A stretch of 64,000 bases of DNA from an uncultured Lachnospiraceae bacterium. GTDB taxonomy: Bacteria; Bacillota; Clostridia; Lachnospirales; Lachnospiraceae. A program made the position numbers and the translations under genes. The notes beneath the pieces are model-generated. The model searched no databases. It saw only the letters and a program-made list of their open reading frames with translations, and was not told where the DNA came from. The stretch spans positions 1 to 64,000 of the forward strand of contig CALWSG010000057.1 in assembly GCA_944384155.1 (NCBI GenBank). The letters run 5' to 3'. Below, piece by piece: positions 37,064 through 46,688 of this stretch (the stretch's first letter is position 1; the number at the start of each line of letters is the position of its first letter).

Positions 37064-37909
37064 ATGAAAGAAAAACTAATGAACATAGTTTTTCTGGCAG
37101 CAGCTTGTGTGTCCATTGTCATGGTAGTGCTTATATGCGTGTTCTTGCTTGGCAGTGGAATCCCAACCATAAAGGAAATCGGAGTTTTCGATTTCCTTTT
37201 TGGCAAAGTTTGGAGGCCGGGAAACGATTTATATGGAATATTACCTTTTATTGTGGGAAGCATCTATGTGACGGCAGGAGCTATTATAGTAGGTGTTCCT
37301 ATTGGTATTTTGACGGCAGTTTATATGGCTAAGTTCTGTAAAGGAAAAATGTATAAAATAGTAAAGCCTGCTATTAATCTTTTGGCAGGTATACCGTCTA
37401 TTGTATACGGATTTTTTGGCTTATGGGTTATAGTTCCTATTATGAGTGAACTGTTCGGAGGAAGCGGGAAAAGTATACTTACGGCGTCAGTGCTTTTAGG
37501 TATTATGATTCTTCCTACTATTATAAATATATCAGAAACATCTATACGTGCAGTTCCGGAAAGCTACTATGAAGGCTCTCTGGCACTTGGTGCAACACAT
37601 GAAAGAAGCGTGTTTAAAGTAGTTCTTCCGGCAGCAAAGTCAGGTATTCTTGCAGGCATTATTCTTGGAATAGGAAGAGCTATAGGAGAAACAATGGCAC
37701 TTATTATGGTTGCCGGAAATCAGAAAATTATACCGGACAGCATATTCGACGGTGTTAGAACACTTACAGGAAATATAGTTATGGAAATGGGATATGCAAC
37801 AGACTTACACAGAGAAGCACTTATTGCAACAGCAGTTGTACTGTTTGTGTTTATTCTTATAATAAATCTTCTCTTTTCCGTAATAAAGGCAAGAAGCCAG
37901 AAAGAGTAA
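37064..37909 (+). CDS. pstC: phosphate ABC transporter permease PstC
   Basis: A 281-residue permease with six hydrophobic helices that forms the phosphate channel with PstA. The cytoplasmic coupling segment is seen as ALGATHERSVFKVVLPAAKSGI (about 173-194), and the conserved GIPSIVYGFFGLW lies near 110. It begins 1 base after the pstS stop codon and PstA follows 12 bases after it. Length is normal. Confidence 0.95.
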   Translation: MKEKLMNIVFLAAACVSIVMVVLICVFLLGSGIPTIKEIGVFDFLFGKVWRPGNDLYGILPFIVGSIYVTAGAIIVGVPIGILTAVYMAKFCKGKMYKIVKPAINLLAGIPSIVYGFFGLWVIVPIMSELFGGSGKSILTASVLLGIMILPTIINISETSIRAVPESYYEGSLALGATHERSVFKVVLPAAKSGILAGIILGIGRAIGETMALIMVAGNQKIIPDSIFDGVRTLTGNIVMEMGYATDLHREALIATAVVLFVFILIINLLFSVIKARSQKE

Positions 37910-37921
37910 GGGAGAATAAAA

Positions 37922-38779
37922 ATGGACGCATCAATGAATAATAAACCAAAAGTAAAAATCAGGATAAACAGCTCCCTTATATTAAGGTGGCTGGTGAAGC
38001 TTGCTGCTTTTATTACTGTTGGCGTACTTGCAAGCCTTATAATATACATACTTATTATGGGTATACCAAATCTGACTCCTGATTTGTTTGCATGGAAATA
38101 TACATCGGATAACGGCTCCGTAACGCCGGCTATAATCAATACGCTTATTATGGTTGTTTTAACTCTTATAATGGCAGTGCCTATAGGAATAGGCTCTGCA
38201 ATATATATGGTAGAATATGCCAAAAAGGGAAATAAGCTTGTCAAGGTAGTAAGAATCACAACGGAAACTTTGTCGGGAATACCATCTATTGTGTACGGAC
38301 TTTTCGGATATTTGTGTTTCTGTGTGGCATTAAATTTGAATTACTCTCTTCTTGCAGGTGCACTGACATTGGCAATAATGGTTCTTCCATCTATTATGAG
38401 AACTACAGAGGAGGCATTAATATCTGTACCTGATTCCTTCAGAGAGGGAAGCTTCGGACTCGGAGCAGGAAAACTAAGGACAGTGTTTAAAGTAGTTTTG
38501 CCGTCGGCTATACCGGGCATACTGGCAGGAGTAATACTTGCCATAGGACGTATAGTAGGCGAGACGGCAGCACTTATATTTACGGCAGGTACAGTGGCAA
38601 AGGTACCTGAGTCGGTATTTGGTTCAGGAAGAACAATAGCTGTTCACATGTATCAGCTTTTTAACGAAGGTCTGTCAATGGAAAAGGGATATGGCACCGG
38701 AGTAGTGCTTCTTGTTCTTGTGTTATTAATTAACGGGCTTTCAAACCTTGTTGGAAAGAAACTTAGCAAAGACAAATAA
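37922..38779 (+). CDS. pstA: phosphate ABC transporter permease PstA
   Basis: The partner permease, 285 residues, six helices, with the coupling segment GLGAGKLRTVFKVVLPSAIPGI (about 180-200) and LSGIPSIVYGLFGY. It has a 25-residue basic N-terminal stretch before the first helix. Ribosome site AAGGGAGAATAAAA. Its stop is 19 bases before pstB. Confidence 0.95.
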   Translation: MDASMNNKPKVKIRINSSLILRWLVKLAAFITVGVLASLIIYILIMGIPNLTPDLFAWKYTSDNGSVTPAIINTLIMVVLTLIMAVPIGIGSAIYMVEYAKKGNKLVKVVRITTETLSGIPSIVYGLFGYLCFCVALNLNYSLLAGALTLAIMVLPSIMRTTEEALISVPDSFREGSFGLGAGKLRTVFKVVLPSAIPGILAGVILAIGRIVGETAALIFTAGTVAKVPESVFGSGRTIAVHMYQLFNEGLSMEKGYGTGVVLLVLVLLINGLSNLVGKKLSKDK

Positions 38780-38798
38780 AGAATGGAGTAATAAATAG

Positions 38799-39554
38799 AT
38801 GAAAGATAAATTCACTATAGAAAACCTTGATTTATATTACGGTGATTTTAAGGCATTAAAAAATATAAATCTTAATCTTGCAGAAAAGGAAATCACAGCA
38901 TTTATAGGACCTTCAGGCTGCGGAAAGTCTACACTTTTAAAATCTCTTAACAGAATGAATGATTTAGTTGAGGGCTGCAGAATAGAGGGAAAAATCCTTC
39001 TTGACGGAGAGGACTGCTATGGAAAAAACATGGATGTAAATGTACTCCGCAAAAGAGTGGGTATGGTATTCCAAAAGCCTAATCCATTTCCTATGAGTGT
39101 ATATGATAATATTGCATATGGTCCAAGAACCCATGGAATACGCCGTAAGGTTGAACTTGATGAGATAGTGGAAAAATCACTTAGAGATGCGGCTATATGG
39201 GATGAACTTAAGGACAGATTAAAAAAATCAGCACTTGGTCTTTCAGGAGGACAGCAGCAAAGACTTTGCATAGCAAGAGCATTGGCAGTTAAGCCGGAGG
39301 TTCTGTTAATGGATGAGCCTACAAGTGCCCTTGATCCTATTTCAACTTCAAAAATAGAGGATTTGGCAGTGGAGCTTAAAAAAGACTATACTATTATAAT
39401 GGTTACACATAATATGCAGCAGGCGGCAAGAATTTCAGATAAGACAGCATTTTTCCTGCTGGGAGAGGTTATTGAGTTTAATGACACTGAGACTATGTTC
39501 TCAATGCCAAAGGAAAAGAAAACAGAGGACTATATTACAGGAAGGTTTGGTTAA
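38799..39554 (+). CDS. pstB: phosphate ABC transporter ATPase PstB
   Basis: The 251-residue ATPase drives phosphate import. Walker [10 protein letters not shown] (about 35-43) is followed by [10 protein letters not shown], which is typical of PstB; signature LSGGQQQR, Walker [14 protein letters not shown] and the H-loop MVTHNMQQA are all intact. It starts 19 bases after pstA and phoU begins 4 bases after its stop. Confidence 0.97.
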   Translation: MKDKFTIENLDLYYGDFKALKNINLNLAEKEITAFIGPSGCGKSTLLKSLNRMNDLVEGCRIEGKILLDGEDCYGKNMDVNVLRKRVGMVFQKPNPFPMSVYDNIAYGPRTHGIRRKVELDEIVEKSLRDAAIWDELKDRLKKSALGLSGGQQQRLCIARALAVKPEVLLMDEPTSALDPISTSKIEDLAVELKKDYTIIMVTHNMQQAARISDKTAFFLLGEVIEFNDTETMFSMPKEKKTEDYITGRFG

Positions 39555-39558
39555 TAGT

Positions 39559-40224
39559 ATGCGAAACAGATTTGATGATATGTTGGAAAATTTAAATATT
39601 GAGCTTATCAGAATGGGGGCATTATGTGAGGACGCAATATCAACTGCCACAAATGCACTTCTTAAGGATGAGGGGCTTATTGATAAGGTGTCTGCAATAG
39701 AGGACGATATAAATGCTATGGAGAGAAAAATAGAAGCAATGTGCATGAAGCTTCTTTTAAGACAGCAGCCTGTAGCAAAGGATTTAAGACAGATTTCTTC
39801 AGCACTTAAGATGATTTCAGATATGGAAAGAATCGGTGATCAGGCACTTGATATATCTGAAATCGCTAAATTTATAAATAAAAATCATGGAAATAATCCA
39901 AAGCTTGAGGAGATGGCAAGGGCAACAATAAAAATGGTTACCGAAAGCATAGATTCATTTGTAAAAAAGGATCTTGACCTTGCACGTAAGGTGATGAAGC
40001 ATGACGATGTGGTTGATGAGCTTTTTAATACAGTCAAGGCAGAGGTTATAAAAAGAATAGGCCACGAAAATGAGGACGGAGAGTATTTGGCAGATGTGCT
40101 TATGGTGGCAAAGTATTTTGAGAGAATAGGAGACCATTCCGTTAATATTGCAGAGTGGGTGGAATACTCAATAACAGGAGTACACTCTAAATATACACAT
40201 GAGGATATAAATTCATTAATATAA
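39559..40224 (+). CDS. phoU: phosphate signalling protein PhoU
   Basis: A 221-residue all-helical protein with two repeats of the PhoU three-helix bundle. The metal-binding motifs are visible: ISDMERIGDQALDI (about 90-103) and KYFERIGDHSVNI (about 190). PhoU links PstB occupancy to the PhoR kinase and represses the regulon when phosphate is plentiful. ATG 39559 follows GAAGGTTTGG; the open frame running back into pstB is not used. A free PhoU complements the PhoU domain of the Na/Pi cotransporter earlier in the window. Confidence 0.95.
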   Translation: MRNRFDDMLENLNIELIRMGALCEDAISTATNALLKDEGLIDKVSAIEDDINAMERKIEAMCMKLLLRQQPVAKDLRQISSALKMISDMERIGDQALDISEIAKFINKNHGNNPKLEEMARATIKMVTESIDSFVKKDLDLARKVMKHDDVVDELFNTVKAEVIKRIGHENEDGEYLADVLMVAKYFERIGDHSVNIAEWVEYSITGVHSKYTHEDINSLI

Positions 40225-40250
40225 ATAAATGCAGAAAGGCAAGGTTAGAT

Positions 40251-40925
40251 ATGATATATCTTGTTGAAGACGAGAAAAACATAAGAGATTTAGTGGTTTA
40301 TACACTGAATAATACCGGCCTGGAGGCACAGGGCTTCCCAAAAGCATCGGACTTTTGGGAAGCTGTGAATAACAGAATTCCAAGCCTTGTTTTGCTTGAC
40401 ATAATGCTTCCTGACGAGGATGGTCTTGAGATACTTAAAAAGCTTAGGAGCAAAAAAGAAACGAAAAAAATACCTATAGTTATGCTGACTGCAAAAAGCA
40501 GTGAGTATGATAAGGTAATAGGGCTTGATGCAGGGGCAGATGATTATATTCCCAAGCCTTTTGGAATGATGGAGCTTGTGGCGAGAGTAAAAGCACATCT
40601 AAGGAGAGCAGGAGAGGAAGAGGTAGAAGAAAATGGGGAATATACGGCAGGAAAGCTAGTGGTAAATCCTGCAAAGCATAAAGTTCTTGTTGACGGAAGT
40701 GAAGTAACGCTTACGTATAAGGAGTTTGAGCTTTTATGTTATCTTCTTGAAAACAGAGATGTTGTCCTGACCAGGGATAAGATTTTAAGTAAAATCTGGG
40801 GATATAATTTTGATGGTGAGACAAGAACGGTAGATGTTCATATAAGAATGTTAAGGCAGAAATTAGGTTCAGAGGGTGATATAATAGAAACAATCAGAGG
40901 GATAGGCTACAAAATAAGTAAGTAA
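40251..40925 (+). CDS. phoP: response regulator PhoP/PhoB type
   Basis: A 224-residue OmpR-family regulator: receiver domain (1-120) with phosphoacceptor Asp in VLLDIMLPDEDG (about 50), KPFG (about 105) and a C-terminal winged helix (about 130-224) with LTYKEFELLCYLLEN and TVDVHIRMLRQKLG. Placement between phoU and a histidine kinase gene identifies it as the phosphate-starvation regulator, probably binding the boxes upstream of pstS. The start follows AGAAAGGCAAGGTTAGAT. Confidence 0.93.
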   Translation: MIYLVEDEKNIRDLVVYTLNNTGLEAQGFPKASDFWEAVNNRIPSLVLLDIMLPDEDGLEILKKLRSKKETKKIPIVMLTAKSSEYDKVIGLDAGADDYIPKPFGMMELVARVKAHLRRAGEEEVEENGEYTAGKLVVNPAKHKVLVDGSEVTLTYKEFELLCYLLENRDVVLTRDKILSKIWGYNFDGETRTVDVHIRMLRQKLGSEGDIIETIRGIGYKISK

Positions 40926-40955
40926 TATGGGAAACGGTTGAAGAAGAGAGGAAAA

Positions 40956-42656
40956 ATGGGGATAAAATTAAAAAGTAAAATATTTAGAAATATGTTTCTT
41001 ATGGCTGCAATTTTTATAGTGATTTCAGTAGGAGTATCCACAATTATTTTATATAAAAATATTGAAAACCGGATAGTGGAGGACAGTAAAGTAAGTGCAG
41101 AATATGTGAAATATTTTATTGACAAATTTGGCGAGGAAAGTATTTTGTCTATTGATATAAAGGATGGACAAAGAATTACATTAATATCACAGACAGGTGA
41201 TGTTATATATGACAGCAGAGTCAAAAGCGATGACATGGAAAACCATATGGAGAGACCTGAGGTTAGGGAAGCTTTGGAAAGCGGCAGCGGTCAGGATAAG
41301 AGAGTGTCAGAAACACTTTCAGAAACATCTTATTATTATGCCGTAAGGCTGGAGGATGGAAACATCTTAAGAATAGCCACAACATCTGATGCAGTGTATT
41401 CTACATTTAAGGCTATCATTCCCCTGACTCTTATACAGGCAGTTTTTATTATAACAGCGGCAGTTATTGTATCAGGGTATCTTACAAGAAAAATAGTAAA
41501 GCCTATTAATGCAATGGATATAAATTCACCTGAAAATATAGTTGTGTATGATGAGCTGGCTCCCGTTGTTTCAAGAATAAGGCATCAAAACGATGTGATA
41601 GGCAGACAGTTAAAGGATTTAAGGTCTAAGAAAATAGAGTTTGAAACAATAACGGAAAATATGAAGGAAGGGCTTATTGTTTTAGGGAAAAGGGGGCAGG
41701 TTATATCATATAACAAAAGTGCAATAAAGCTTCTTGATGTAGATGCAGATGAAGATGTATTAAGAAATGCGTTGTTTTTTAACAGAAGCAGCCGGTTTGA
41801 AAAAGCTGTTAATAATGCATTGTCGGGAAAAAGTGATGAGTGCGTCATAAGCTTTCCTGACAGAATATGTCAGATTATGGCAAATCCTGTTATGGATAAT
41901 GAAAAGGCAAAGGGTGCGGTTATACTTATAATAGACGTTACAGAGAAGGAGAAGAGGGAAAGTCTTAGAAGAGAGTTTTCGGCAAATGTTTCCCATGAGT
42001 TAAAAACGCCTCTGACATCAATATCAGGCTATGCCGAGATTATGAAATCCGGCATGGTTAAAGGTGATGATATGATAAAGTTTGCAGATATTATTTATAC
42101 TGAGGCAAGGAGACTTATTAACCTGGTTGGTGATATAATAAAGGTGTCAAAGCTTGATGAGGATAATGTACAGCTTGAGGAAACAAAAGTAAATATTAAA
42201 GAGCTTACAGAGGATATAATAAAAAGACTTAAGCCGCAGGCAGATGCAAAGAATGTAACTATTCAGGAAAATGCTTTGGAGTCTGAGCAGGATGTTATGG
42301 AGATTACAGGTGTAAGCCAGATTATAGATGAAATGATTTATAATGTAATTGACAATGCCATAAAGTATAATAAAGACGGAGGAATAGTTATTGTGTCCAT
42401 TGATGGGAGTGGAAGCAAGGTTAAGCTGGAAATAAAGGATACGGGAATAGGTATACCAAAGGCAGACATAGACAGGGTTTTTGAAAGATTTTACAGAGTA
42501 GATAAAAGCCACTCAAAGGAAGTGGGAGGCACGGGGCTGGGGCTTTCCATAGTAAAGCACAGTGCCTTATTTACAGGTGCTGATATTAAGCTTGAAAGTG
42601 AGGAGGGGCTTGGAACCACCTTTACCATTGAATTTAAGAAAAATACAAAAAATTAA
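40956..42656 (+). CDS. phoR: sensor histidine kinase PhoR type
   Basis: A 566-residue kinase with a first helix (about 15-35), an extracytoplasmic domain (about 36-155), a second helix (about 160-180), a short HAMP-like region, a PAS domain (about 230-330, ITENMKEGLIV) and the kinase core: HisKA with FSANVSHELKTPLTSISGY (His near 338) and HATPase with NAIKYN, DTGIGIP and GGTGLGLSI. It should sense phosphate status with PhoU and phosphorylate PhoP. ATG 40956 with GAGAGGA upstream is chosen over TTG 40938. Confidence 0.93.
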   Translation: MGIKLKSKIFRNMFLMAAIFIVISVGVSTIILYKNIENRIVEDSKVSAEYVKYFIDKFGEESILSIDIKDGQRITLISQTGDVIYDSRVKSDDMENHMERPEVREALESGSGQDKRVSETLSETSYYYAVRLEDGNILRIATTSDAVYSTFKAIIPLTLIQAVFIITAAVIVSGYLTRKIVKPINAMDINSPENIVVYDELAPVVSRIRHQNDVIGRQLKDLRSKKIEFETITENMKEGLIVLGKRGQVISYNKSAIKLLDVDADEDVLRNALFFNRSSRFEKAVNNALSGKSDECVISFPDRICQIMANPVMDNEKAKGAVILIIDVTEKEKRESLRREFSANVSHELKTPLTSISGYAEIMKSGMVKGDDMIKFADIIYTEARRLINLVGDIIKVSKLDEDNVQLEETKVNIKELTEDIIKRLKPQADAKNVTIQENALESEQDVMEITGVSQIIDEMIYNVIDNAIKYNKDGGIVIVSIDGSGSKVKLEIKDTGIGIPKADIDRVFERFYRVDKSHSKEVGGTGLGLSIVKHSALFTGADIKLESEEGLGTTFTIEFKKNTKN

Positions 42657-42684
42657 GAAAAGTTAAGAATTTTGGAAAAAAGCT

Positions 42685-42712
42685 TTGAAAAAATCATTAT
42701 TTATGATATACT
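42685..42712 (+). promoter_or_regulatory. promoter of the SCIFF operon
   Basis: TTGAAA at 42685-42690, 16-bp spacer and TATACT at 42707-42712, between phoR and the SCIFF peptide gene. Confidence 0.65.
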
Positions 42713-42744
42713 ATTAAAATCAAAGTTCTTAGGAGGATATTACA

Positions 42745-42888
42745 ATGAAGCATATTAAGACTTTAAGCAAAAAGACTTTAAAGAATACAATGGCTAAAGG
42801 CGGATGCGGTGAATGCCAGACATCATGTCAGTCAGCGTGTAAGACATCATGTACAGTAGGCAACCAGAGCTGCGAAAATAATAAGTAA
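42745..42888 (+). CDS. scfA: SCIFF precursor peptide (six cysteines in forty-five)
   Basis: This 47-residue ribosomal peptide has cysteines at 21, 24, 28, 32, 36 and 43 behind a basic leader (MKHIKTLSKKTLKN). It matches the SCIFF family, which is near universal in clostridia. The neighbouring radical SAM enzyme forms a thioether bond between a cysteine and a threonine in such peptides; the mature product and its function are unknown. It is too short for standard gene callers. Ribosome site AGGAGG (42731-42736), eight bases before the start. Confidence 0.96.
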   Translation: MKHIKTLSKKTLKNTMAKGGCGECQTSCQSACKTSCTVGNQSCENNK

Positions 42889-42924
42889 GTTTATTATTAT
42901 ATTATACAAATATAATTAGCCATT

Positions 42925-42950
42925 AGGCAGCGGAATTTTTTCCGCTGCCT
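42925..42950 (+). promoter_or_regulatory. perfect 10-bp hairpin between SCIFF and its maturase gene
   Basis: AGGCAGCGGA (42925-42934) pairs with TCCGCTGCCT (42941-42950) across a six-base loop ATTTTT. No U run follows (ATAGTAATG), so full termination is unlikely. It may end or stabilise part of the transcript and let the cell make more peptide than enzyme. Confidence 0.6.
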
Positions 42951-42976
42951 ATAGTAATGTTGAAAGGAGAATTATT

Positions 42977-44341
42977 TTGATTCACGCATACAAGAATAAT
43001 GGTTATAATATTATACTTGATGTAAACAGCGGTTCTGTTCATGTTGTAGATGAGCTTACATATGAGGTTATACCATTATTTGAACATAAATCAAGAGAAG
43101 AGGTTATAGAAGCCCTTAAGGGAAGATATGACATTGCAGATATAAAAGAAGTATTAGACGAGGTAGAGGAGCTTAAAGAAGCGGGACAGCTTTATGCCGA
43201 GGATGAGTACAGGCAGTTTGTAAAGAACTTTAAAGGCAGAAAAACCGTGGTGAAGGCAATGTGTCTTCATATAGCCCATGACTGTAATCTTGCCTGCAAA
43301 TACTGTTTTGCAGAGGAAGGGGAGTATCACGGCAGAAGGGCTCTTATGAGTCTGGAGGTTGGAAAAAAGGCACTTGATTTTCTTATAGAAAATTCCGGAA
43401 ACAGAGTAAATCTTGAGGTGGATTTTTTCGGAGGAGAGCCATTAATGAACTGGGACGTTGTAAAGGAGCTTGTAATGTACGGTCGTTCAAAGGAACGGGA
43501 GTACAATAAAAAATTCAGATTTACCCTTACAACTAACGGTGTTTTGTTAAATGACGATATTATGGAATTTGCCAATAAGGAGATGGCAAACGTAGTATTA
43601 AGCCTTGACGGGAGAAAAGAAGTTAATGATGCCATGAGACCTTTCAGAAACGGAAAAGGAAGCTATGATTTAATTGTGCCTAAATTTGTAAGGTTTGCCA
43701 AAATGAGGGATGAGCTTGGCTTAAGCTATTATGTAAGAGGAACCTTTACAAGGGATAACCTTGACTTTTCAAAGGATGTTATACATTATGCAGACCTTGG
43801 CTTTAAGCATATGTCTATAGAGCCGGTGGTTGGAAGTGAAGACGAGCCTTATTCTATCAGGCAGGAGGATATTCCTAAGATTATGGAGGAATATGACGCT
43901 TTGGCAAAGGAATATATTAAACGCAAAAAGGAAGGCAGAGGCTTTAACTTCTTTCATTTTATGATAGATTTGGAACAGGGACCATGTGTGGCAAAAAGGC
44001 TGTCAGGCTGTGGTTCGGGAACCGAATATCTTGCAGTGACTCCTTGGGGAGATTTTTATCCCTGCCATCAGTTTGTAGGTGATGAAAAGTTTCTTATGGG
44101 AAATGTCTACGAGGGAATTAAGAGGACAGATATTCAGGATGAATTTAAGCTGTGTAATGTTTATGCCAAGCCAAAATGCAGTGAATGCTTTGCAAGGTAT
44201 TACTGCAGCGGAGGATGCAGTGCAAATGCATATAAATTCCACGGGGACATAAAGGATGCCTATGATATTGGCTGTGATATGCAGAAAAAACGTATTGAAT
44301 GTGCTATTATGATAAAGGCGGCACTGGCAGAGGAAGAATAA
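42977..44341 (+). CDS. scfB: SCIFF radical SAM maturase
   Basis: The 454-residue enzyme installs the thioether in the SCIFF peptide. An N-terminal peptide-binding (RRE-like) domain occupies about 1-90. The radical SAM cluster motif is CNLACKYC (about 102-109), and the C-terminal SPASM-type region contains GCGSGTEYL, PCHQF and CSECFARYYCSGGC, which bind auxiliary Fe-S clusters. The start is TTG 42977 with AAAGGAGAATTATT upstream; no ATG is available near it. SecDF is the next gene, 21 bases away, a conserved clostridial arrangement. Confidence 0.95.
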   Translation: MIHAYKNNGYNIILDVNSGSVHVVDELTYEVIPLFEHKSREEVIEALKGRYDIADIKEVLDEVEELKEAGQLYAEDEYRQFVKNFKGRKTVVKAMCLHIAHDCNLACKYCFAEEGEYHGRRALMSLEVGKKALDFLIENSGNRVNLEVDFFGGEPLMNWDVVKELVMYGRSKEREYNKKFRFTLTTNGVLLNDDIMEFANKEMANVVLSLDGRKEVNDAMRPFRNGKGSYDLIVPKFVRFAKMRDELGLSYYVRGTFTRDNLDFSKDVIHYADLGFKHMSIEPVVGSEDEPYSIRQEDIPKIMEEYDALAKEYIKRKKEGRGFNFFHFMIDLEQGPCVAKRLSGCGSGTEYLAVTPWGDFYPCHQFVGDEKFLMGNVYEGIKRTDIQDEFKLCNVYAKPKCSECFARYYCSGGCSANAYKFHGDIKDAYDIGCDMQKKRIECAIMIKAALAEEE

Positions 44342-44362
44342 TTCTAAAGAAGGAGCGGGAAA

Positions 44363-46555
44363 ATGAAACAGGCATTAAAAAGAAAAAGCATAATACTTTT
44401 TATACTTGGATTACTGGTAACGGCAGGTCTTATTTATGTTAATGTGTTTGGCATAAAGATTAACGGTATGGAAAAGGGCAGTGCCAGGAATATTATACTG
44501 GGTCTTGATTTAAAGGGCGGCGTCAGCATTACATATCAGGCAAAGGGAGATTTTACCACTGAGGATTTTAATGACACAATAAGAAAGCTTAGATTAAGAG
44601 CACAGGAGTTCAGCAGTGAGGCAGATGTTTATCAGGAGGGTGATAATAAAATAACCGTAGATATTCCGGGACAGGATAATGCGGAAGAGGTTCTCGACAA
44701 GCTGGGGAAGCCGGGGTCATTATCATTTGTAACTGATTTAGGAGCAGATGACGAAAAGACATGGATTACCGGAGCAGATATTAAATCAGCAACTGCAACG
44801 TCACAGCCTAATCAGACTACAGGGAAATCAGAGTATGTAGTGGCGTTTGAGCTTAATGATGATGCTGCGGAGACATTTGAAGAGGTAACAACAGAGTTTC
44901 AGGGGCAGATTTTGTATGTGGTTTATGATGGAGAAGCAATAAGCTCACCTGTAATAAACAGTGTAATTAAGGGAGGCTCAGGTGTTATTAACGGAATGGA
45001 GTCATATGAGGAGGCTGAGGAGCTGGCTTCCATTATAAGAATAGGCTCGCTTAAGGTAGAACTGGAGGACGTTTCTTCAAAGGTTGTAAGTGCAAAGCTT
45101 GGAGACGATGCTCTCTCTACAAGTCTTTTTGCAGGTCTTATAGGTATTATTATAATTATTATATTTATGATTGCAGTATACAGGGTTCCGGGAATAGCAG
45201 CGGGACTTGCGCTTATTATTTACACTGCGCTTGACCTTATATGTATAAATGGTTTTAACTGGACTCTTACACTTCCGGGTATTGCCGGTGTAATCCTTTC
45301 CATAGGTATGGCTGTAGACGCAAATGTTATTGTATATTCCCGTATCAGGGAGGAGCTTGCAGTCTCTGACAATGTGGAGGCAGCAATAAAAACAGGCTTT
45401 AAAAAGGCAGCGTCGGCCATTGTTGACGGCAATGTCACAACATTTATAGCAGCATTGATACTTATGGTAGTGGGAACAGGCACCATAAGAGGATTTGCAC
45501 AGACATTGGCACTCGGTATTGTACTTTCAATGTTTACGGCAATGGTAGTGTCAAGAGCTGCACTTACACTTTTATATAACATGGGCTTTAATAAAAAATC
45601 TATGTATGGTGTCCAGAAGGAAAGAAGGACAGTTAATTTTCTTGGGAAGAAGGCAGTGTGCTTCAGCATTTCCATTATTCTTATTCTTACAGGTGTCGTT
45701 ACAATGATTTTAAGTAAGGCGGGAGTTATAGGAGACAGAAGCACGGCACTTAACTACAGCGTTGAGTTTCAGGGAGGCTTGTCAACAACTGTAGACTTTG
45801 AGGAAAATTATGATGTGTCATACTTTAATGATAACATACTTCCTGCCATAACAGAGGCAATAGGTGATACAGATGTACTGGCAAATGCAGAGGCAGATAC
45901 AAACAGATATGTTATAAGGACAAAAAATCTGGGAACAGAGGAAAAGGAAGCTATGAGAAAGGTGCTTGTTGAGGAATATAAAGCACTTGAGGATGGTTTT
46001 GAGGAGGTAACGGTCAGTGCCACAACAAGCAGTGAGATGAGAAAAAATGCAGTTATAGCAGTGGCAATAGCTACAGTATGTATGCTTATATATATCTTTG
46101 CAAGATTCAGGGATATGAAGTTTGCTTCAAGTGCCGTTATAGCTTTAATCCATGACGTATTTGTTGTTATAACATTTTATGCCGTGTCATGGGCAACTGT
46201 GGGAAATACATTTATTGCCTGCATACTTACAATAGTAGGATATTCAATTAATGCAACCATTGTAATATTTGACAGAATAAGGGAAAACCTTGTTATAATG
46301 AAGGGAAGGGAGCGCAGGCATATTGTAAATGCAAGTATTACCCAGACTCTTACAAGGTCAATTTACACATCATTTACAACATTTGTAATGGTATTTGTCC
46401 TTTACATTTTCGGAGTTACGGCGATTAAAGAGTTTGCATTGCCTCTTATGGTAGGTATTGTATGCGGAGGCTATTCGTCAGTGTTTATAACAGGTGCGTT
46501 ATGGTATCTGATGGGCGGAAAAAATGAATCAAAAAAAATTAAAGCAGAGGATTAA
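44363..46555 (+). CDS. secDF: protein translocase SecDF, fused
   Basis: SecD and SecF, which use the proton gradient to help SecYEG export proteins, are joined in one 730-residue chain. The SecD half has a first helix (about 10-28), the D1 motif LGLDLKGGVSITY and helices around 255-410; the SecF half begins near 425 with NYSVEFQGGLS, followed by helices around 555-715. Fused SecDF is common in Firmicutes. Adjacency to SCIFF has suggested a role in its export, which remains unproven. Ribosome site AGGAGCGGGAAA. Confidence 0.94.
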   Translation: MKQALKRKSIILFILGLLVTAGLIYVNVFGIKINGMEKGSARNIILGLDLKGGVSITYQAKGDFTTEDFNDTIRKLRLRAQEFSSEADVYQEGDNKITVDIPGQDNAEEVLDKLGKPGSLSFVTDLGADDEKTWITGADIKSATATSQPNQTTGKSEYVVAFELNDDAAETFEEVTTEFQGQILYVVYDGEAISSPVINSVIKGGSGVINGMESYEEAEELASIIRIGSLKVELEDVSSKVVSAKLGDDALSTSLFAGLIGIIIIIIFMIAVYRVPGIAAGLALIIYTALDLICINGFNWTLTLPGIAGVILSIGMAVDANVIVYSRIREELAVSDNVEAAIKTGFKKAASAIVDGNVTTFIAALILMVVGTGTIRGFAQTLALGIVLSMFTAMVVSRAALTLLYNMGFNKKSMYGVQKERRTVNFLGKKAVCFSISIILILTGVVTMILSKAGVIGDRSTALNYSVEFQGGLSTTVDFEENYDVSYFNDNILPAITEAIGDTDVLANAEADTNRYVIRTKNLGTEEKEAMRKVLVEEYKALEDGFEEVTVSATTSSEMRKNAVIAVAIATVCMLIYIFARFRDMKFASSAVIALIHDVFVVITFYAVSWATVGNTFIACILTIVGYSINATIVIFDRIRENLVIMKGRERRHIVNASITQTLTRSIYTSFTTFVMVFVLYIFGVTAIKEFALPLMVGIVCGGYSSVFITGALWYLMGGKNESKKIKAED

Positions 46556-46590
46556 TAAAAATCCAATGTTCAAGTTTTTATAGAATTATG

Positions 46591-46675
46591 GCTGTCATTT
46601 AGGGATGATTATTAGACAGAAACAAGGTGTGTTTTTGCTGTGGAGAATCATCATAAATGGCAGCTTTTATTTTTA
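46591..46675 (+). terminator. long hairpin with U run after secDF
   Basis: GCTGTCATTTA and GATGATT (46591-46610) pair with AATCATC and TAAATGGCAGC (46646-46664), with an additional inner stem (ACAG/CTGT), and are followed by TTTTATTTTT. It ends the secDF transcript or acts as an attenuator for the exporter gene that starts 14 bases further on. Confidence 0.65.
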
Positions 46676-46688
46676 AAGGAGGAGAGTT

